Assembly: GCA_965208775.1 (NCBI GenBank)
Contig: OZ242360.1
Span: 868,001-932,000 of the forward strand
Length of the DNA stretch: 64,000 bases
Direction of reading: 5' to 3'
Origin: JAPOVO01 sp026708165
GTDB taxonomy: Bacteria; Chloroflexota; UBA11872; VXNJ01
This document shows positions 51,480 to 60,161 of the stretch, piece by piece. The translations under genes and the position numbers were made by a program. Numbering within the stretch: position 1 is the first letter of the stretch; each line of letters starts with the position of its first letter. A model generated the notes under the pieces. That model had not been told where the DNA came from. It searched no databases and saw only the letters and a list, made by a program, of their open reading frames with translations.

Positions 51480-53762
51480 GTGGGATTGACTCCTGCGCAG
51501 ATCGTCGAACGGTTGGCGTCGGATCGTCAGTTTTCGTCGCGCGTGACCGCGTGGCGATTCGCCGAGCCACGCGAAGCCCGTTACGGCGTCCTTCCGACCA
51601 ATGTCGCTCCAAGCCTCGTCGAGGGGCTGCGGCGAGTCGGAATCGACCGTCCCTACATTCATCAAGCCGAGGCCGCCCACAGGACGCTGCGAGGCGAGGA
51701 CGTCGTAGTCGTCACCGGAACGGCATCGGGTAAGACTCTCTGTTACAACCTGCCGGTCGTTCAAACCATCCTCGACCACCCCGAAAGTAGGGCGCTCTAC
51801 CTGTTTCCGACCAAAGCTCTTTCACAAGACCAGCTCGACGAGCTCCACAGCCTGGTGGAGGGGACCGAGGCCGATATCAAGACGTTCACCTACGACGGCG
51901 ACACCCCGACGCAAGCGCGCCGGGCCGTAAGACGGGCTGGACACATCGTGGTTACGAATCCGGACATGCTGCATACGGGCATCCTGCCGCATCACACAAA
52001 CTGGACGCGCCTGTTCGAGAATCTGCGCTACATCGTCATCGATGAGCTGCACTATTACCGCGGCGTCTTCGGCAGCCATCTCGCCAACGTCTTGCGGCGC
52101 CTGCTCCGAATTTGCGATTTCTACGGCAGCCGGCCGAGCTTTATCTGCTCGTCGGCCACAATCGCCAATCCCGGTGAGCTGGCCCGACGACTGACCGGCC
52201 GGGAGTTTTCAGTGGTCGACGATGACGGCTCGCCACGTGGCGAGCGCCACTACATCCTCTACAACCCGCCGGTCGTCAACCGCGAGCTGGGCATTCGAAG
52301 TTCCGCCATCGAGGAGAGCGTCAAGCTCGCCAGCCTTTTCCTCGGCAACGACATTCAGACTCTGGCTTTTGCACGAAGCCGCGTCGACACTGAAGTGCTC
52401 TTGTCCAAGTTGCAGAACAATCCAAACCTTACGGGACGGCGAATCAACGGCTACCGGGGCGGATATCTGCCCGCCGAGCGCAGGGCAATCGAGGAAGGTC
52501 TGCGGACGGGCGAGACCCGCGGAGTCGTGGCCACGAACGCCCTGGAGCTTGGAATCGACATAGGCCAGCTGGAGGCGGTGGTCCTTTGCGGATATCCCGG
52601 AACGGTCGCGAGCACGTGGCAGAGATTCGGACGAGCCGGCAGGCGCACCGGGACCTCGGTGTCCGTGCTTGTCGCCTCGTCGAGTCCGCTGGACCAGTAC
52701 ATAGTGAACAACCCGGATTATTTCTTCGGAGCGCCGGTCGAGAGCGGTCTGGTTAATCCGGATAACCTGTTCATCCTTAACAGCCACCTCAAGTGCGCGG
52801 CCTTCGAGCTGCCGTTCGAGCAGGGCGAGCGGTTCGGCGTGAGCACCACCGACTCGATGCTCGACCACCTCGCTGGCATCGGGGTGCTGAACAAGCTGGG
52901 CGGAACATGGCACTGGTCGGTCGCCGACGACTACCCCGCGCAATACGTGAACCTTCGCACCGGCTCTATCGACAACGTAGTGATAATCGACAAGACCAGA
53001 ACCCCAAGGGTCCTGGGCGAGGTCGATACCTTCGCGGCCCCGACCCTGGTCCACACCGACGCCATATACCTGCACGCGGGCCGGCAATATCACGTAGAGA
53101 AGCTCGATTGGGAAGAGAAGAAGGCTTACGTCCGCGAAGTGTCGGTTGAGCATTACACCGACGCAAGCCGGAATGTGAGGATCTCAGTCTTGGACGATTT
53201 CGCGTCTGACGGCTCCCGTCCACTCGGTCGGGGATGGGGCGAGGTTCGGGTCACCTCGCTGCCGACGATCTTCAAAAAGCTCAGGCTCTCAAATCACGAC
53301 AACGTCGGCTGGGGCAAGATCGATCTTCCCCAGCAAGAGATGCACACTACCGCCTACTGGCTGACGCTCCCGGTCGAGCTGGAACAGCGGATGGGGCGCC
53401 CCGCGGTCGAGGCAGGGCTGCTAGGCGCGGCTCACGTATTGCATCAGATAGCGCCGATATTCCTGATGTGCGATCCACGGGACCTTGGCAAGGTTACCGA
53501 AATCCGGTCGCCGTTTACCGACGCGCCGACCGTTTACCTGTACGAGGTCTACCCCGGCGGCGTGGGTTTCAGCGAACTGCTGTACCGCGCGCACGACGAC
53601 CTGCTCAGCCGGGCCTCGGAGCTCATAGACGCCTGCCCCTGCGACAACGGTTGCCCGTCTTGCGTCGGCCCGCCGTCGATGCTCGGAAGGCGAGCCAAGC
53701 TGCACGCGCTGACGGTTCTCCAGCGCGGCGCGCGCAAGCGGGCGGCGGCCCCCAGCGCATAG
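51480..53762 (+). CDS. mrfA: DEXH-box helicase MrfA (YprA family)
   Basis: The 760-residue superfamily 2 helicase has Walker A VTGTASGKTLCYNLP (78-92), the DELH box (D188-H191), SSATIANP, FARSRVDTE and the helicase C-terminal motif FGRAGRRTGTSVSVLVASSS. The C-terminal DUF1998-type part ends with cysteines CPCDNGCPSC, a probable metal site. This architecture is that of YprA/MrfA, which with MrfB repairs mitomycin-type DNA damage in Bacillus. It starts at GTG 51480 and is followed after 16 bases by an exonuclease of the YprB/MrfB type, which strongly supports the assignment. Confidence 0.93.
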   Translation: MGLTPAQIVERLASDRQFSSRVTAWRFAEPREARYGVLPTNVAPSLVEGLRRVGIDRPYIHQAEAAHRTLRGEDVVVVTGTASGKTLCYNLPVVQTILDHPESRALYLFPTKALSQDQLDELHSLVEGTEADIKTFTYDGDTPTQARRAVRRAGHIVVTNPDMLHTGILPHHTNWTRLFENLRYIVIDELHYYRGVFGSHLANVLRRLLRICDFYGSRPSFICSSATIANPGELARRLTGREFSVVDDDGSPRGERHYILYNPPVVNRELGIRSSAIEESVKLASLFLGNDIQTLAFARSRVDTEVLLSKLQNNPNLTGRRINGYRGGYLPAERRAIEEGLRTGETRGVVATNALELGIDIGQLEAVVLCGYPGTVASTWQRFGRAGRRTGTSVSVLVASSSPLDQYIVNNPDYFFGAPVESGLVNPDNLFILNSHLKCAAFELPFEQGERFGVSTTDSMLDHLAGIGVLNKLGGTWHWSVADDYPAQYVNLRTGSIDNVVIIDKTRTPRVLGEVDTFAAPTLVHTDAIYLHAGRQYHVEKLDWEEKKAYVREVSVEHYTDASRNVRISVLDDFASDGSRPLGRGWGEVRVTSLPTIFKKLRLSNHDNVGWGKIDLPQQEMHTTAYWLTLPVELEQRMGRPAVEAGLLGAAHVLHQIAPIFLMCDPRDLGKVTEIRSPFTDAPTVYLYEVYPGGVGFSELLYRAHDDLLSRASELIDACPCDNGCPSCVGPPSMLGRRAKLHALTVLQRGARKRAAAPSA

Positions 53763-53778
53763 GCGCTGCCCGACCGGC

Positions 53779-55005
53779 ATGACCTCGATTCTCAGCACCG
53801 GCTCGCCGGCCCGTCCGATCGAAGCCGTGGTGCCCGGACGCTTCGTCCGGAACCGGCACGGCGTTTTCTATTGCGCTCAGGTCGATACGCCCAACCACGA
53901 ACGCCGCGGCGGTATTAGGTTCGGAGACGTTCTGCAAGCTCGGGGCGACTTGATTGCCATCGCCGGTCGCGATGTCGAGCTTGCCGGCCTTGACGTGCGC
54001 AAGACCGTCTTCGTGGACACCGAGACGACGGGACTCTCCGGAGGCACCGGGACCTACGCGTTCCTGGTGGGTCTTGGATTCTTCCGCGACGGCCACTTTG
54101 TGGTCAGGCAGTATTTCATGCGGGACCAGTCAGAAGAGAAGGCGATGATGTTCGCTGTTTCCGAAGCGTTGCGGCGGTTCGACTGGGCTGTGACCTTCAA
54201 CGGCAGATCCTTCGACTTTCCACTGCTCAACACCCGGTTCATCCTGTCCCGCATCCGCCCCCGGCTCGACCAGCTAGCCCATTTCGACCTGCTTCACACG
54301 TGCCGAAGGATATGGTCGCGCGCCCCGTTCGCGGCCCGAATAGGCTTGCGGCTAGGGTCGCTCGAGTCTGCGCTGCTGGCGCACCGCAGACCTACTGACG
54401 TTCCAAGCTGGCAGGTGCCGGAAATCTACTTCGATTACCTGAGGTCGGGCGACGCGGAGGAGCTGCGAGCCGTATTCGCTCACAACGTCGAGGACATACT
54501 TTCAATGGTCAGCCTGGTGGGAATCGTCGATTCGACTATGGGATCCTGGCGAAATCCGGGAACCGTGGACCCGCACGCGGTGGCCGGCATTGGCAGAATC
54601 CATGAAATGGACGGTCGATTCGACATCGCCGCCGAAGCGTATTCGGCCGCGCTGGCTGAGTCGCTCCAGCCAGAAGCGGCGGCCAAGTACGCATTCTCGC
54701 TCTCGCTCATCTATAAACGTCGCAAAGAGTGGTCCAAGGCATCGTCGATCTGGGAGAAGCTCGCCGAAGGTAAGGGGCGGGCGGGCGCCGCAGCATGCGT
54801 GGAGCTTGCCAAGTATTTTGAGCATCACTTATATGAGTTCGGAAGAGCCTATTTCTACTGCATGAGCGCGGACAATCTCGCAAAGGATCTTTCGTTTCCG
54901 ATGGGAGGACAGCTATCGGAATGGGCCCTCGAACACCGAGCCAAACGTTTGCGTAGACGCATGAACGCCGCCCACATGGCGGCTAGTTCTGGCCTCGCGT
55001 CATGA
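53779..55005 (+). CDS. mrfB: RNase H-like exonuclease MrfB (YprB family)
   Basis: The 408-residue protein has a DEDD exonuclease fold: VFVDTETTGLSGGTGTY (D80 and E82), TFNGRSFDFPLLNTRF (D146) and HNVEDILSMVSLVGI with the last His/Asp. The C-terminal 130 residues form helical repeats of TPR character (EAAAKYAFSLSLIYKRRKEW), as in MrfB. It would digest DNA at lesions after unwinding by MrfA. ATG 53779 starts 16 bases after mrfA, and its TGA overlaps the ATG of the oxidase gene by four bases (ATGA), so the next enzyme is translationally coupled. Confidence 0.9.
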   Translation: MTSILSTGSPARPIEAVVPGRFVRNRHGVFYCAQVDTPNHERRGGIRFGDVLQARGDLIAIAGRDVELAGLDVRKTVFVDTETTGLSGGTGTYAFLVGLGFFRDGHFVVRQYFMRDQSEEKAMMFAVSEALRRFDWAVTFNGRSFDFPLLNTRFILSRIRPRLDQLAHFDLLHTCRRIWSRAPFAARIGLRLGSLESALLAHRRPTDVPSWQVPEIYFDYLRSGDAEELRAVFAHNVEDILSMVSLVGIVDSTMGSWRNPGTVDPHAVAGIGRIHEMDGRFDIAAEAYSAALAESLQPEAAAKYAFSLSLIYKRRKEWSKASSIWEKLAEGKGRAGAAACVELAKYFEHHLYEFGRAYFYCMSADNLAKDLSFPMGGQLSEWALEHRAKRLRRRMNAAHMAASSGLAS

Positions 55006-56132
55006 GTTCTTCGAAATCTCCCGACGTCATAATCTGCGGCAGCGGCGCGGTCGGAGCCGCACTTGGGTACTATCTCTCGAACCTGCAGCTGCGCGTCCTG
55101 ATCGTCGAGTCGCACTCGATCGCGCGAGGCGCGAGTGGGTTTGCCGCGGGAATAATCTCCGCTCCCGGTCCTTTCGCAACAGGGCCGATGGGCGAGCTGC
55201 ATTCGCTCTCTTTCGAATCCCATCGTGAGTTGGCGTCGAGTCTGCCGGAGCAAACGGGTCTCGAATACGACTTCGACGAATGCCCCATGCTCTCCGTCGC
55301 CGACTCCGCGAGCGAGGCGAGAGCGCTTCGATCAGCCGCACGACTCCTCACCGACAAGGGCGCCGGTAAGTCCTCGATACGCTGGATAGACTCCGGCGAC
55401 GTGCCGAACGTCTGTCCATGGATCGACTTGCCAGTCTCCGGAGGACTGCTGAATACTGACTCGGCGCTCGTAGATCCGCGCAAGTTCACAGAGTCTCTGG
55501 TTGCCGCCGCCCGCCGCCTGGGCGCATCGACCAGGCACGCACGGGTTACCGGGATCACTCAAAGCGGCGGACGCGTCACGGGCGTCGAACTGGGCGGAGA
55601 AACGGTACCGGCGGGATCGGTTGTCTTCGCCATGGGACCGTGGACCGCCGAAGCCTCAGACTGGCTTGATTTCAATATTCCGGTATACCCATTGAAAGGT
55701 CAGATTCTTCGGCTCCGCGTCGACGGCCCGCAGCATCAGGCCGGCTTCAGCAACGGCGAGGGGGACTACCTGGTACCGAAGCGGTCGGGTCTCCTCTACG
55801 TCGGCACCACCGAGGAGAACGTTGGCTTCGACACTTCTCCGACCGGCAAAGCACGCCGCAGCATCCTCGCATTTGCGAATCGTTACGTTTCAATCGTCTC
55901 GGAAGCGGAGGTCGTCGAGCAGACAGTTTGTCTCCGCCCTATGTCCCGGGACGAGATCCCTATCATGGGGCGCGTACCGGGAACCGAGGGTGCGTATGTG
56001 GCGACCGGACATGGCCGTTCGGGCATTTTGCTTTCCACCGGTTCCGGCCGGGCGATGGCTGAGCTGATCGCTGGCGGTCGATCCGAATGCCTGAATCTGA
56101 CGCCGTTCGGTCTCGCCCGCTTCATCCAGTAA
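55002..56132 (+). CDS. FAD-dependent D-amino-acid/glycine-oxidase-like enzyme
   Basis: This 376-residue DAO-superfamily flavoprotein has the FAD loop DVIICGSGAVGAALGYYLS (8-26), ESHSIARGASGFAAG, and the C-terminal LRPMSRDEIPIMGRVPG and ATGHGRSGILLSTGSGRAMAE. It should oxidise a secondary or primary amine or amino acid with release of H2O2, or act as a dehydrogenase. It is coupled to mrfB by ATGA overlap and followed by an aminotransferase after 39 bases. The link to DNA repair genes may be only operon packing. No signal peptide is seen. Confidence 0.9.
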   Translation: MSSSKSPDVIICGSGAVGAALGYYLSNLQLRVLIVESHSIARGASGFAAGIISAPGPFATGPMGELHSLSFESHRELASSLPEQTGLEYDFDECPMLSVADSASEARALRSAARLLTDKGAGKSSIRWIDSGDVPNVCPWIDLPVSGGLLNTDSALVDPRKFTESLVAAARRLGASTRHARVTGITQSGGRVTGVELGGETVPAGSVVFAMGPWTAEASDWLDFNIPVYPLKGQILRLRVDGPQHQAGFSNGEGDYLVPKRSGLLYVGTTEENVGFDTSPTGKARRSILAFANRYVSIVSEAEVVEQTVCLRPMSRDEIPIMGRVPGTEGAYVATGHGRSGILLSTGSGRAMAELIAGGRSECLNLTPFGLARFIQ

Positions 56133-56171
56133 CCCAGCGCGATCGAGACGGGAGAAAGGGTAGACTCGCAA

Positions 56172-57368
56172 ATGGCTGTGAACTACGAAAATCTGTTTTC
56201 GACTAGGCATTCGACTTCGGTGAAGCTTCATCCCGGGTTGCAAGCAGTCACCAAATACGAATTCTCGGTAACTAATGCCGACCCGGAATCGCTCCCCGCG
56301 GGCGGCTTTACTGATGCCCTCCGCGCGGCCATGCGTACACAGACCCGAGACTTGGCGAAGTATCCACCGCCACAGGGGCACTTCGGCTTGCGAGAGCTAA
56401 CCGCCCGAAACCTCGAAGAGAATCGGGGACTCGAAACAGGCATCGACTCGATTTTCCTGAGCAGCGGAGCCGGCGGGGCCGCGCAGATCATCTTCGACGC
56501 ATTCATCGATCCCGGCGACATCGTTCTGGTCGAGGAGTTCACCTACCCCGGCACGCTGGCCATGCTTCTGCTAAGACGCGCAAACGTCATCCACGTGCCC
56601 ACCGACGACCAGGGCATGAAAACCGACGCCCTCGAAAACGCTATCCAACAACTGGCGAGCCACGGCAAACGCCCCACGATGATCTACACGATCTCCGTGT
56701 ACCACAATCCCATGGGAATGACCCTGAGCCTGGAGAGACGAAAGCGCCTGTTGGAAATCTCCCACCGCTACGGCGTTCCCATTCTCGAAAACGAGTCGTA
56801 CGCCGATTTTGTGATCGACGGCGACCCGCTTCCCCCCACCGTCATCTCTATGGATGATCACGACTCCGTTATGTACGTCTCGTCGTACACCAAGCTCCTC
56901 GCTTGCGGTCTACGTCTTGGGTTCGGAGTAATTCCCGAACAGGTGAGAAAGCACCTTGAGCCGCTCAGGTTCGGGGGGTCGCCCAGTCACCTCGCTTCGA
57001 TGGTGGTTCACGAATACTTGCGGGATCACCGAGACGAGCACGTGGAGCGAGTCCGCGTGCGCCTAAAGTCCAAGCGAGACGCCTTGCTTGCCGCGCTTGA
57101 CAACTATTTCCCGCCAACCTGTACGTGGTCGAAACCTACCGGCGGGATGATGGTGTGGGTCCAGTTGCCCGAAGGGGCGAACACTTGGGATGCATTGGAC
57201 AAGGCCATCGAAGCCGGCGTGAAGTACAACCCCGGCCCTCTGTTCCGTGCCGAGCGCGACTGTCCCAACTACATGAGGCTCGCCTACAGCCACAATTCAC
57301 CTGAAGAGATATGGGAGGGAGTCGGCATCCTGGCTTCGGTCTTCGAGCGCGAGGGAGTGTTCGGCTAG
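56172..57368 (+). CDS. PLP aminotransferase, 2-aminoadipate/ARO8-like
   Basis: This 398-residue fold-type I aminotransferase has the ligands typical of the ARO8/LysN group: SSGAGGAAQIIFDAFIDPGD, VYHNPMGMTLSLERR and the PLP lysine in VSSYTKLLACGLRLGF, and the final RLAYSHNSPEEI. It lacks the N-terminal winged helix of MocR regulators. ATG 56172 follows GGGAGAAAGGG. It follows the DAO-type oxidase, so both may act on one amino acid. Its stop overlaps that of the convergent sulfite-oxidase-like gene by a palindromic CTAG. Confidence 0.92.
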   Translation: MAVNYENLFSTRHSTSVKLHPGLQAVTKYEFSVTNADPESLPAGGFTDALRAAMRTQTRDLAKYPPPQGHFGLRELTARNLEENRGLETGIDSIFLSSGAGGAAQIIFDAFIDPGDIVLVEEFTYPGTLAMLLLRRANVIHVPTDDQGMKTDALENAIQQLASHGKRPTMIYTISVYHNPMGMTLSLERRKRLLEISHRYGVPILENESYADFVIDGDPLPPTVISMDDHDSVMYVSSYTKLLACGLRLGFGVIPEQVRKHLEPLRFGGSPSHLASMVVHEYLRDHRDEHVERVRVRLKSKRDALLAALDNYFPPTCTWSKPTGGMMVWVQLPEGANTWDALDKAIEAGVKYNPGPLFRAERDCPNYMRLAYSHNSPEEIWEGVGILASVFEREGVFG

Positions 57369-58609
57369 TACCCTCTACGAGCGGCGGCTCGATACTTCAC
57401 CCGAATGGGATGAGGGACCGGCTGATTGAACAGATACCCCTTTTCGTTGAACGGGATCTCGTCGGGCTGGGTGTTTCCCGCCGCGTCCGTCGCGCGGGTC
57501 ATCACTACGTGCTCCCCGGGCTCGGCGTCCCACATGAACTCGAAGCGCGCCCACGAGTACTGGATTTGCGGCTCAAGCACGGTCGAATCGCTCCAGGTCT
57601 GTCCGGAATCGACGCTCCATTCCACTCTGGTAATCGGGCCGCTGGGAGACTGAGCGTAACCCTGCACACGGTGTAAGCCTGGGGGAAGTTCGGCGGGCCA
57701 TGGAAGCGCAAGCGCACTTTTGATTACCTGGGTAGTAGCCACCTTTCCCAATGCCTCTCCCTCGGGAGGATAGTCGTCGCCAATCAACACGTACGAGGTC
57801 GTGTTGTTGCGAGTCCAGAGCTGTTCCGACGAGACGACGATCCGGCTCAGCCACTTGATGCTGGAGCTGCCGACCCATCCCGGAACGAGCGCCCTAAGCG
57901 GATAGCCGTGGTCCCTGGGCAGCGTCTCCCCGTTCAACGCGAAAGCGAGAAGGGTATCGGGATGCATCGCCTTCTCCACGGGCAGGACCCGGCGAAAGCC
58001 CCCCTCAGGCGACTTGGCATCCAGTCCGATCATTAGCACGCTGACCGCATCTCCGGATATGCCAGATAGCTCCAGCACGTCCCGCAAGGACACGCCCGTC
58101 CATTCACCATTGCCCACCGCACCGGTACCCCATTGTGTGCCCTTGGCCGCTCGCCCCTTCACGCGGTCGAACATCACGCGGTGATTGCCGGCACATTCGA
58201 GATAGGACACGACCGTGCGGCTGGGTAGATTTCGTATTCGGTCATAGGAAAACTCCAGGGGACTTGCCACGGCGTCTCCCTCGACAGACAGCCGCCAGCT
58301 ATCCGCGTCAACATCGACACTCATGGAGTTGTTTCGCACGAAGAAGAGAGAGTTGGGTGTTAGTGTCCCCCGCATGTTTTCCAGGCGCGATTCCAGACCG
58401 TTCTCGCCGTGCAAGATGAACGGCGTCGAATCCTTGAACAAGCCAAAGGACTCGATCGCCGTGGTGGGTGAGGCGGGAGCCGAACCATCAGGAGTTGTGT
58501 CGCGACCGCCCGCAACTGAGCGGCCGGACGATGTCAGACCGTCGCACGCCCCGAGTACGGGGACCACTCCTCCGGCCGATAACAGTCGTAAGAACCGACG
58601 TCGATTCAT
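57365..58609 (-). CDS. Sulfite-oxidase-type molybdopterin oxidoreductase
   Basis: The 414-residue protein has a Tat signal (NRRRFLRLLSAGG) with lipobox-like GAC, so it is probably exported and anchored. The molybdopterin domain has the Mo-ligand cysteine in VSYLECAGNHRVMFD and the anchor TQWGTGAVGNGEWTGVSL, RDHGYPLRALVPGWVGSSSI and KWLSRIV. The C-terminal Ig-like dimerisation domain has VEWSVDSGQTW and MTRATDAAGNTQP. It would oxidise sulfite or a related compound outside the membrane and pass electrons to a cytochrome. The c-type cytochrome at 48594 and moaA at 15563 could serve it. ATG 58609 has a weak TAGGACGG site. Confidence 0.93.
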   Translation of the reverse strand: MNRRRFLRLLSAGGVVPVLGACDGLTSSGRSVAGGRDTTPDGSAPASPTTAIESFGLFKDSTPFILHGENGLESRLENMRGTLTPNSLFFVRNNSMSVDVDADSWRLSVEGDAVASPLEFSYDRIRNLPSRTVVSYLECAGNHRVMFDRVKGRAAKGTQWGTGAVGNGEWTGVSLRDVLELSGISGDAVSVLMIGLDAKSPEGGFRRVLPVEKAMHPDTLLAFALNGETLPRDHGYPLRALVPGWVGSSSIKWLSRIVVSSEQLWTRNNTTSYVLIGDDYPPEGEALGKVATTQVIKSALALPWPAELPPGLHRVQGYAQSPSGPITRVEWSVDSGQTWSDSTVLEPQIQYSWARFEFMWDAEPGEHVVMTRATDAAGNTQPDEIPFNEKGYLFNQPVPHPIRVKYRAAARRGY

Positions 58610-58789
58610 GTCCGTCCTAGCACGGGCGATCAGACCCTCTCATACACCCCGATCAGGCGTCTGGTATCTAAGCCTCGGATTCCGCGTAAGTCCTACTCAA
58701 CGCAGATATTCCAATGTTAACGACCTCGAATTGACGACCGTTCAGCTCGACCGGCCATGCCGGGCCGGCCTTGAACGGCGCAGCCTTAC

Positions 58790-59503
58790 TCAGGCGCCGA
58801 GCCTGTCGGCCAGCTCTACGAAGTCGCTGACGGCGATATCGAATCCGTCCCCTTCGTCCGTGTGTTCCGCGCCGACTGAGTCAATCAATTCCGGCCGGTC
58901 AACGAAGGCTGTCTTGAATCCGGCACGCCGCGCCGCCTGCAGGTCGAATTCGTGCGAGGCGACCATCATCACGGCTTTCGGAGGAAGACTGAGCAGATCG
59001 GCCGCCGTCTCGTAGACCTCAAGGTCCGGCTTGTAATGCCTGGCCAGTTCGGCGGAAAGTATGCAGTCCCACCATAGACCCGCATGCTTCGAGAGATTGA
59101 CTAGCAGCGCCAAGTTGCCATTCGAGAGCGTGGCCGTGACGTACTTTTTGCGAAGCCGTCGAAGGCCCTCGGCAACGTCGGGCCAGGGTTTCAGCCTATG
59201 CCACACGCGGTTCAGGCGCTCGATCTCCGGTTCCGTAAGCTCCGCGAGTCCGTATTGATCCAGGAGGCCGTCCAGGATCAGCCGGTGAAGTCCGTCGAGC
59301 GGCGTCCAGGGCAGTTCGCCTCTCCGAACGCGGTCCATCCCGGGGCCGTATCCCGCGCGCCAGGCATCGGCGAACGACTCCCAATCCGCGTCAATTCCGT
59401 GACAGCGGCCCAAGCGTTCAACTTCTTCGATCACGCTGCCGCGCCAGTCGACGACCGTGCCAAATACGTCGAACGCGAGCGCGCGGACTTCCAGATCAGC
59501 CAG
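58790..59503 (-). CDS. HAD hydrolase, type II haloacid-dehalogenase-like, with non-standard start
   Basis: The product is a HAD hydrolase of about 237 residues: LSNGNLALLVNL (motif II), a lysine in ARHYKPDLEVY (motif III) and MMVASHEFDLQAARRAGFKTAFV (motif IV). The first canonical start is GTG 59434, which would omit motif I. The frame upstream encodes VRALAFDVFGTVVDWRG with the nucleophile aspartate (GAC at 59468-59470), between a TGA at 59504-59506 and the GTG. Only CTG codons (59503, 59494) could start it. So either CTG is used, or an ATG was lost. The cupin gene lies upstream on the same strand. Confidence 0.8.
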   Translation of the reverse strand: MADLEVRALAFDVFGTVVDWRGSVIEEVERLGRCHGIDADWESFADAWRAGYGPGMDRVRRGELPWTPLDGLHRLILDGLLDQYGLAELTEPEIERLNRVWHRLKPWPDVAEGLRRLRKKYVTATLSNGNLALLVNLSKHAGLWWDCILSAELARHYKPDLEVYETAADLLSLPPKAVMMVASHEFDLQAARRAGFKTAFVDRPELIDSVGAEHTDEGDGFDIAVSDFVELADRLGA

Positions 59504-59542
59504 TCAGGAAGAGCGGTTTTGGTGTGCTGACCAGTTTAACTG

Positions 59543-59920
59543 CTAGATGGCGTCCGGGTCGTGGCGGTGCCCCTCGCCGGTCACGCTGACGGCGACGCGA
59601 ATGGACGGCCCGTCCCCAACCGGCTCGATCAGGTGCCACGTGTTCTTCGGCGCTAGAACAAAGTCGCCAGCCTTCGCGTGGATACGCACGTCGTCGCCCA
59701 TGTTCCAGATGATCTCGCCCTCGGCGACGAACCAGCATTCCTCCTTGTAATGGTAGTGCCGGTCGCATTCGAATCCCGAAGGCTGGCAGATGGCGGAGAT
59801 CGTGAACTGGTCGTTGATGACCACGCGGGCCGACCACGGCGGCTCGCCGTTTCGCCGCTTAACTTCTTCCAGCGAGGCGCTCATCAGCGCCGGGCTCAAT
59901 ACTGCGGTTTCGATCGCCAT
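59543..59920 (-). CDS. Cupin-domain protein
   Basis: This 125-residue single cupin has metal ligands in DRHYHYKEECWFVAEGEI (two His and a Glu) and the second histidine motif in NTWHLIEP. Residues 1-40 form an N-terminal extension with GEPPWSARVVINDQFTIS. The family binds Fe, Mn or Zn and includes dioxygenases, isomerases and simple ligand-binding proteins. ATG 59920 has AGGAGG directly upstream. It precedes the HAD gene by 39 bases and may share its transcript. The substrate is unknown. Confidence 0.87.
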   Translation of the reverse strand: MAIETAVLSPALMSASLEEVKRRNGEPPWSARVVINDQFTISAICQPSGFECDRHYHYKEECWFVAEGEIIWNMGDDVRIHAKAGDFVLAPKNTWHLIEPVGDGPSIRVAVSVTGEGHRHDPDAI

Positions 59921-60161
59921 GACCCCATCCTCCTAATGTTCTCGTCTCAACGAACTTAGTCTGAACCGGCGGCGGATATCTTGCAACGCCGCCCAGTTTG
60001 AAACCATGATTTTGCCTGACGTTTCCATTGGACGGAGTTGATGGACGCCTCGGCAGCGGGTCGTATGCCGTATCAGCACGCCCGCTTTAGAAAGGGCCAA
60101 CATCTACCTCACTTCGCGCAAGGCTTATACTCGCGCGGGGAAATCTGAGATCGGACATCGC

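Noticed and set aside
52209..53153. Open frame of 314 codons on the minus strand within mrfA
   Set aside because: It is antisense to helicase motifs and has no ribosome site.
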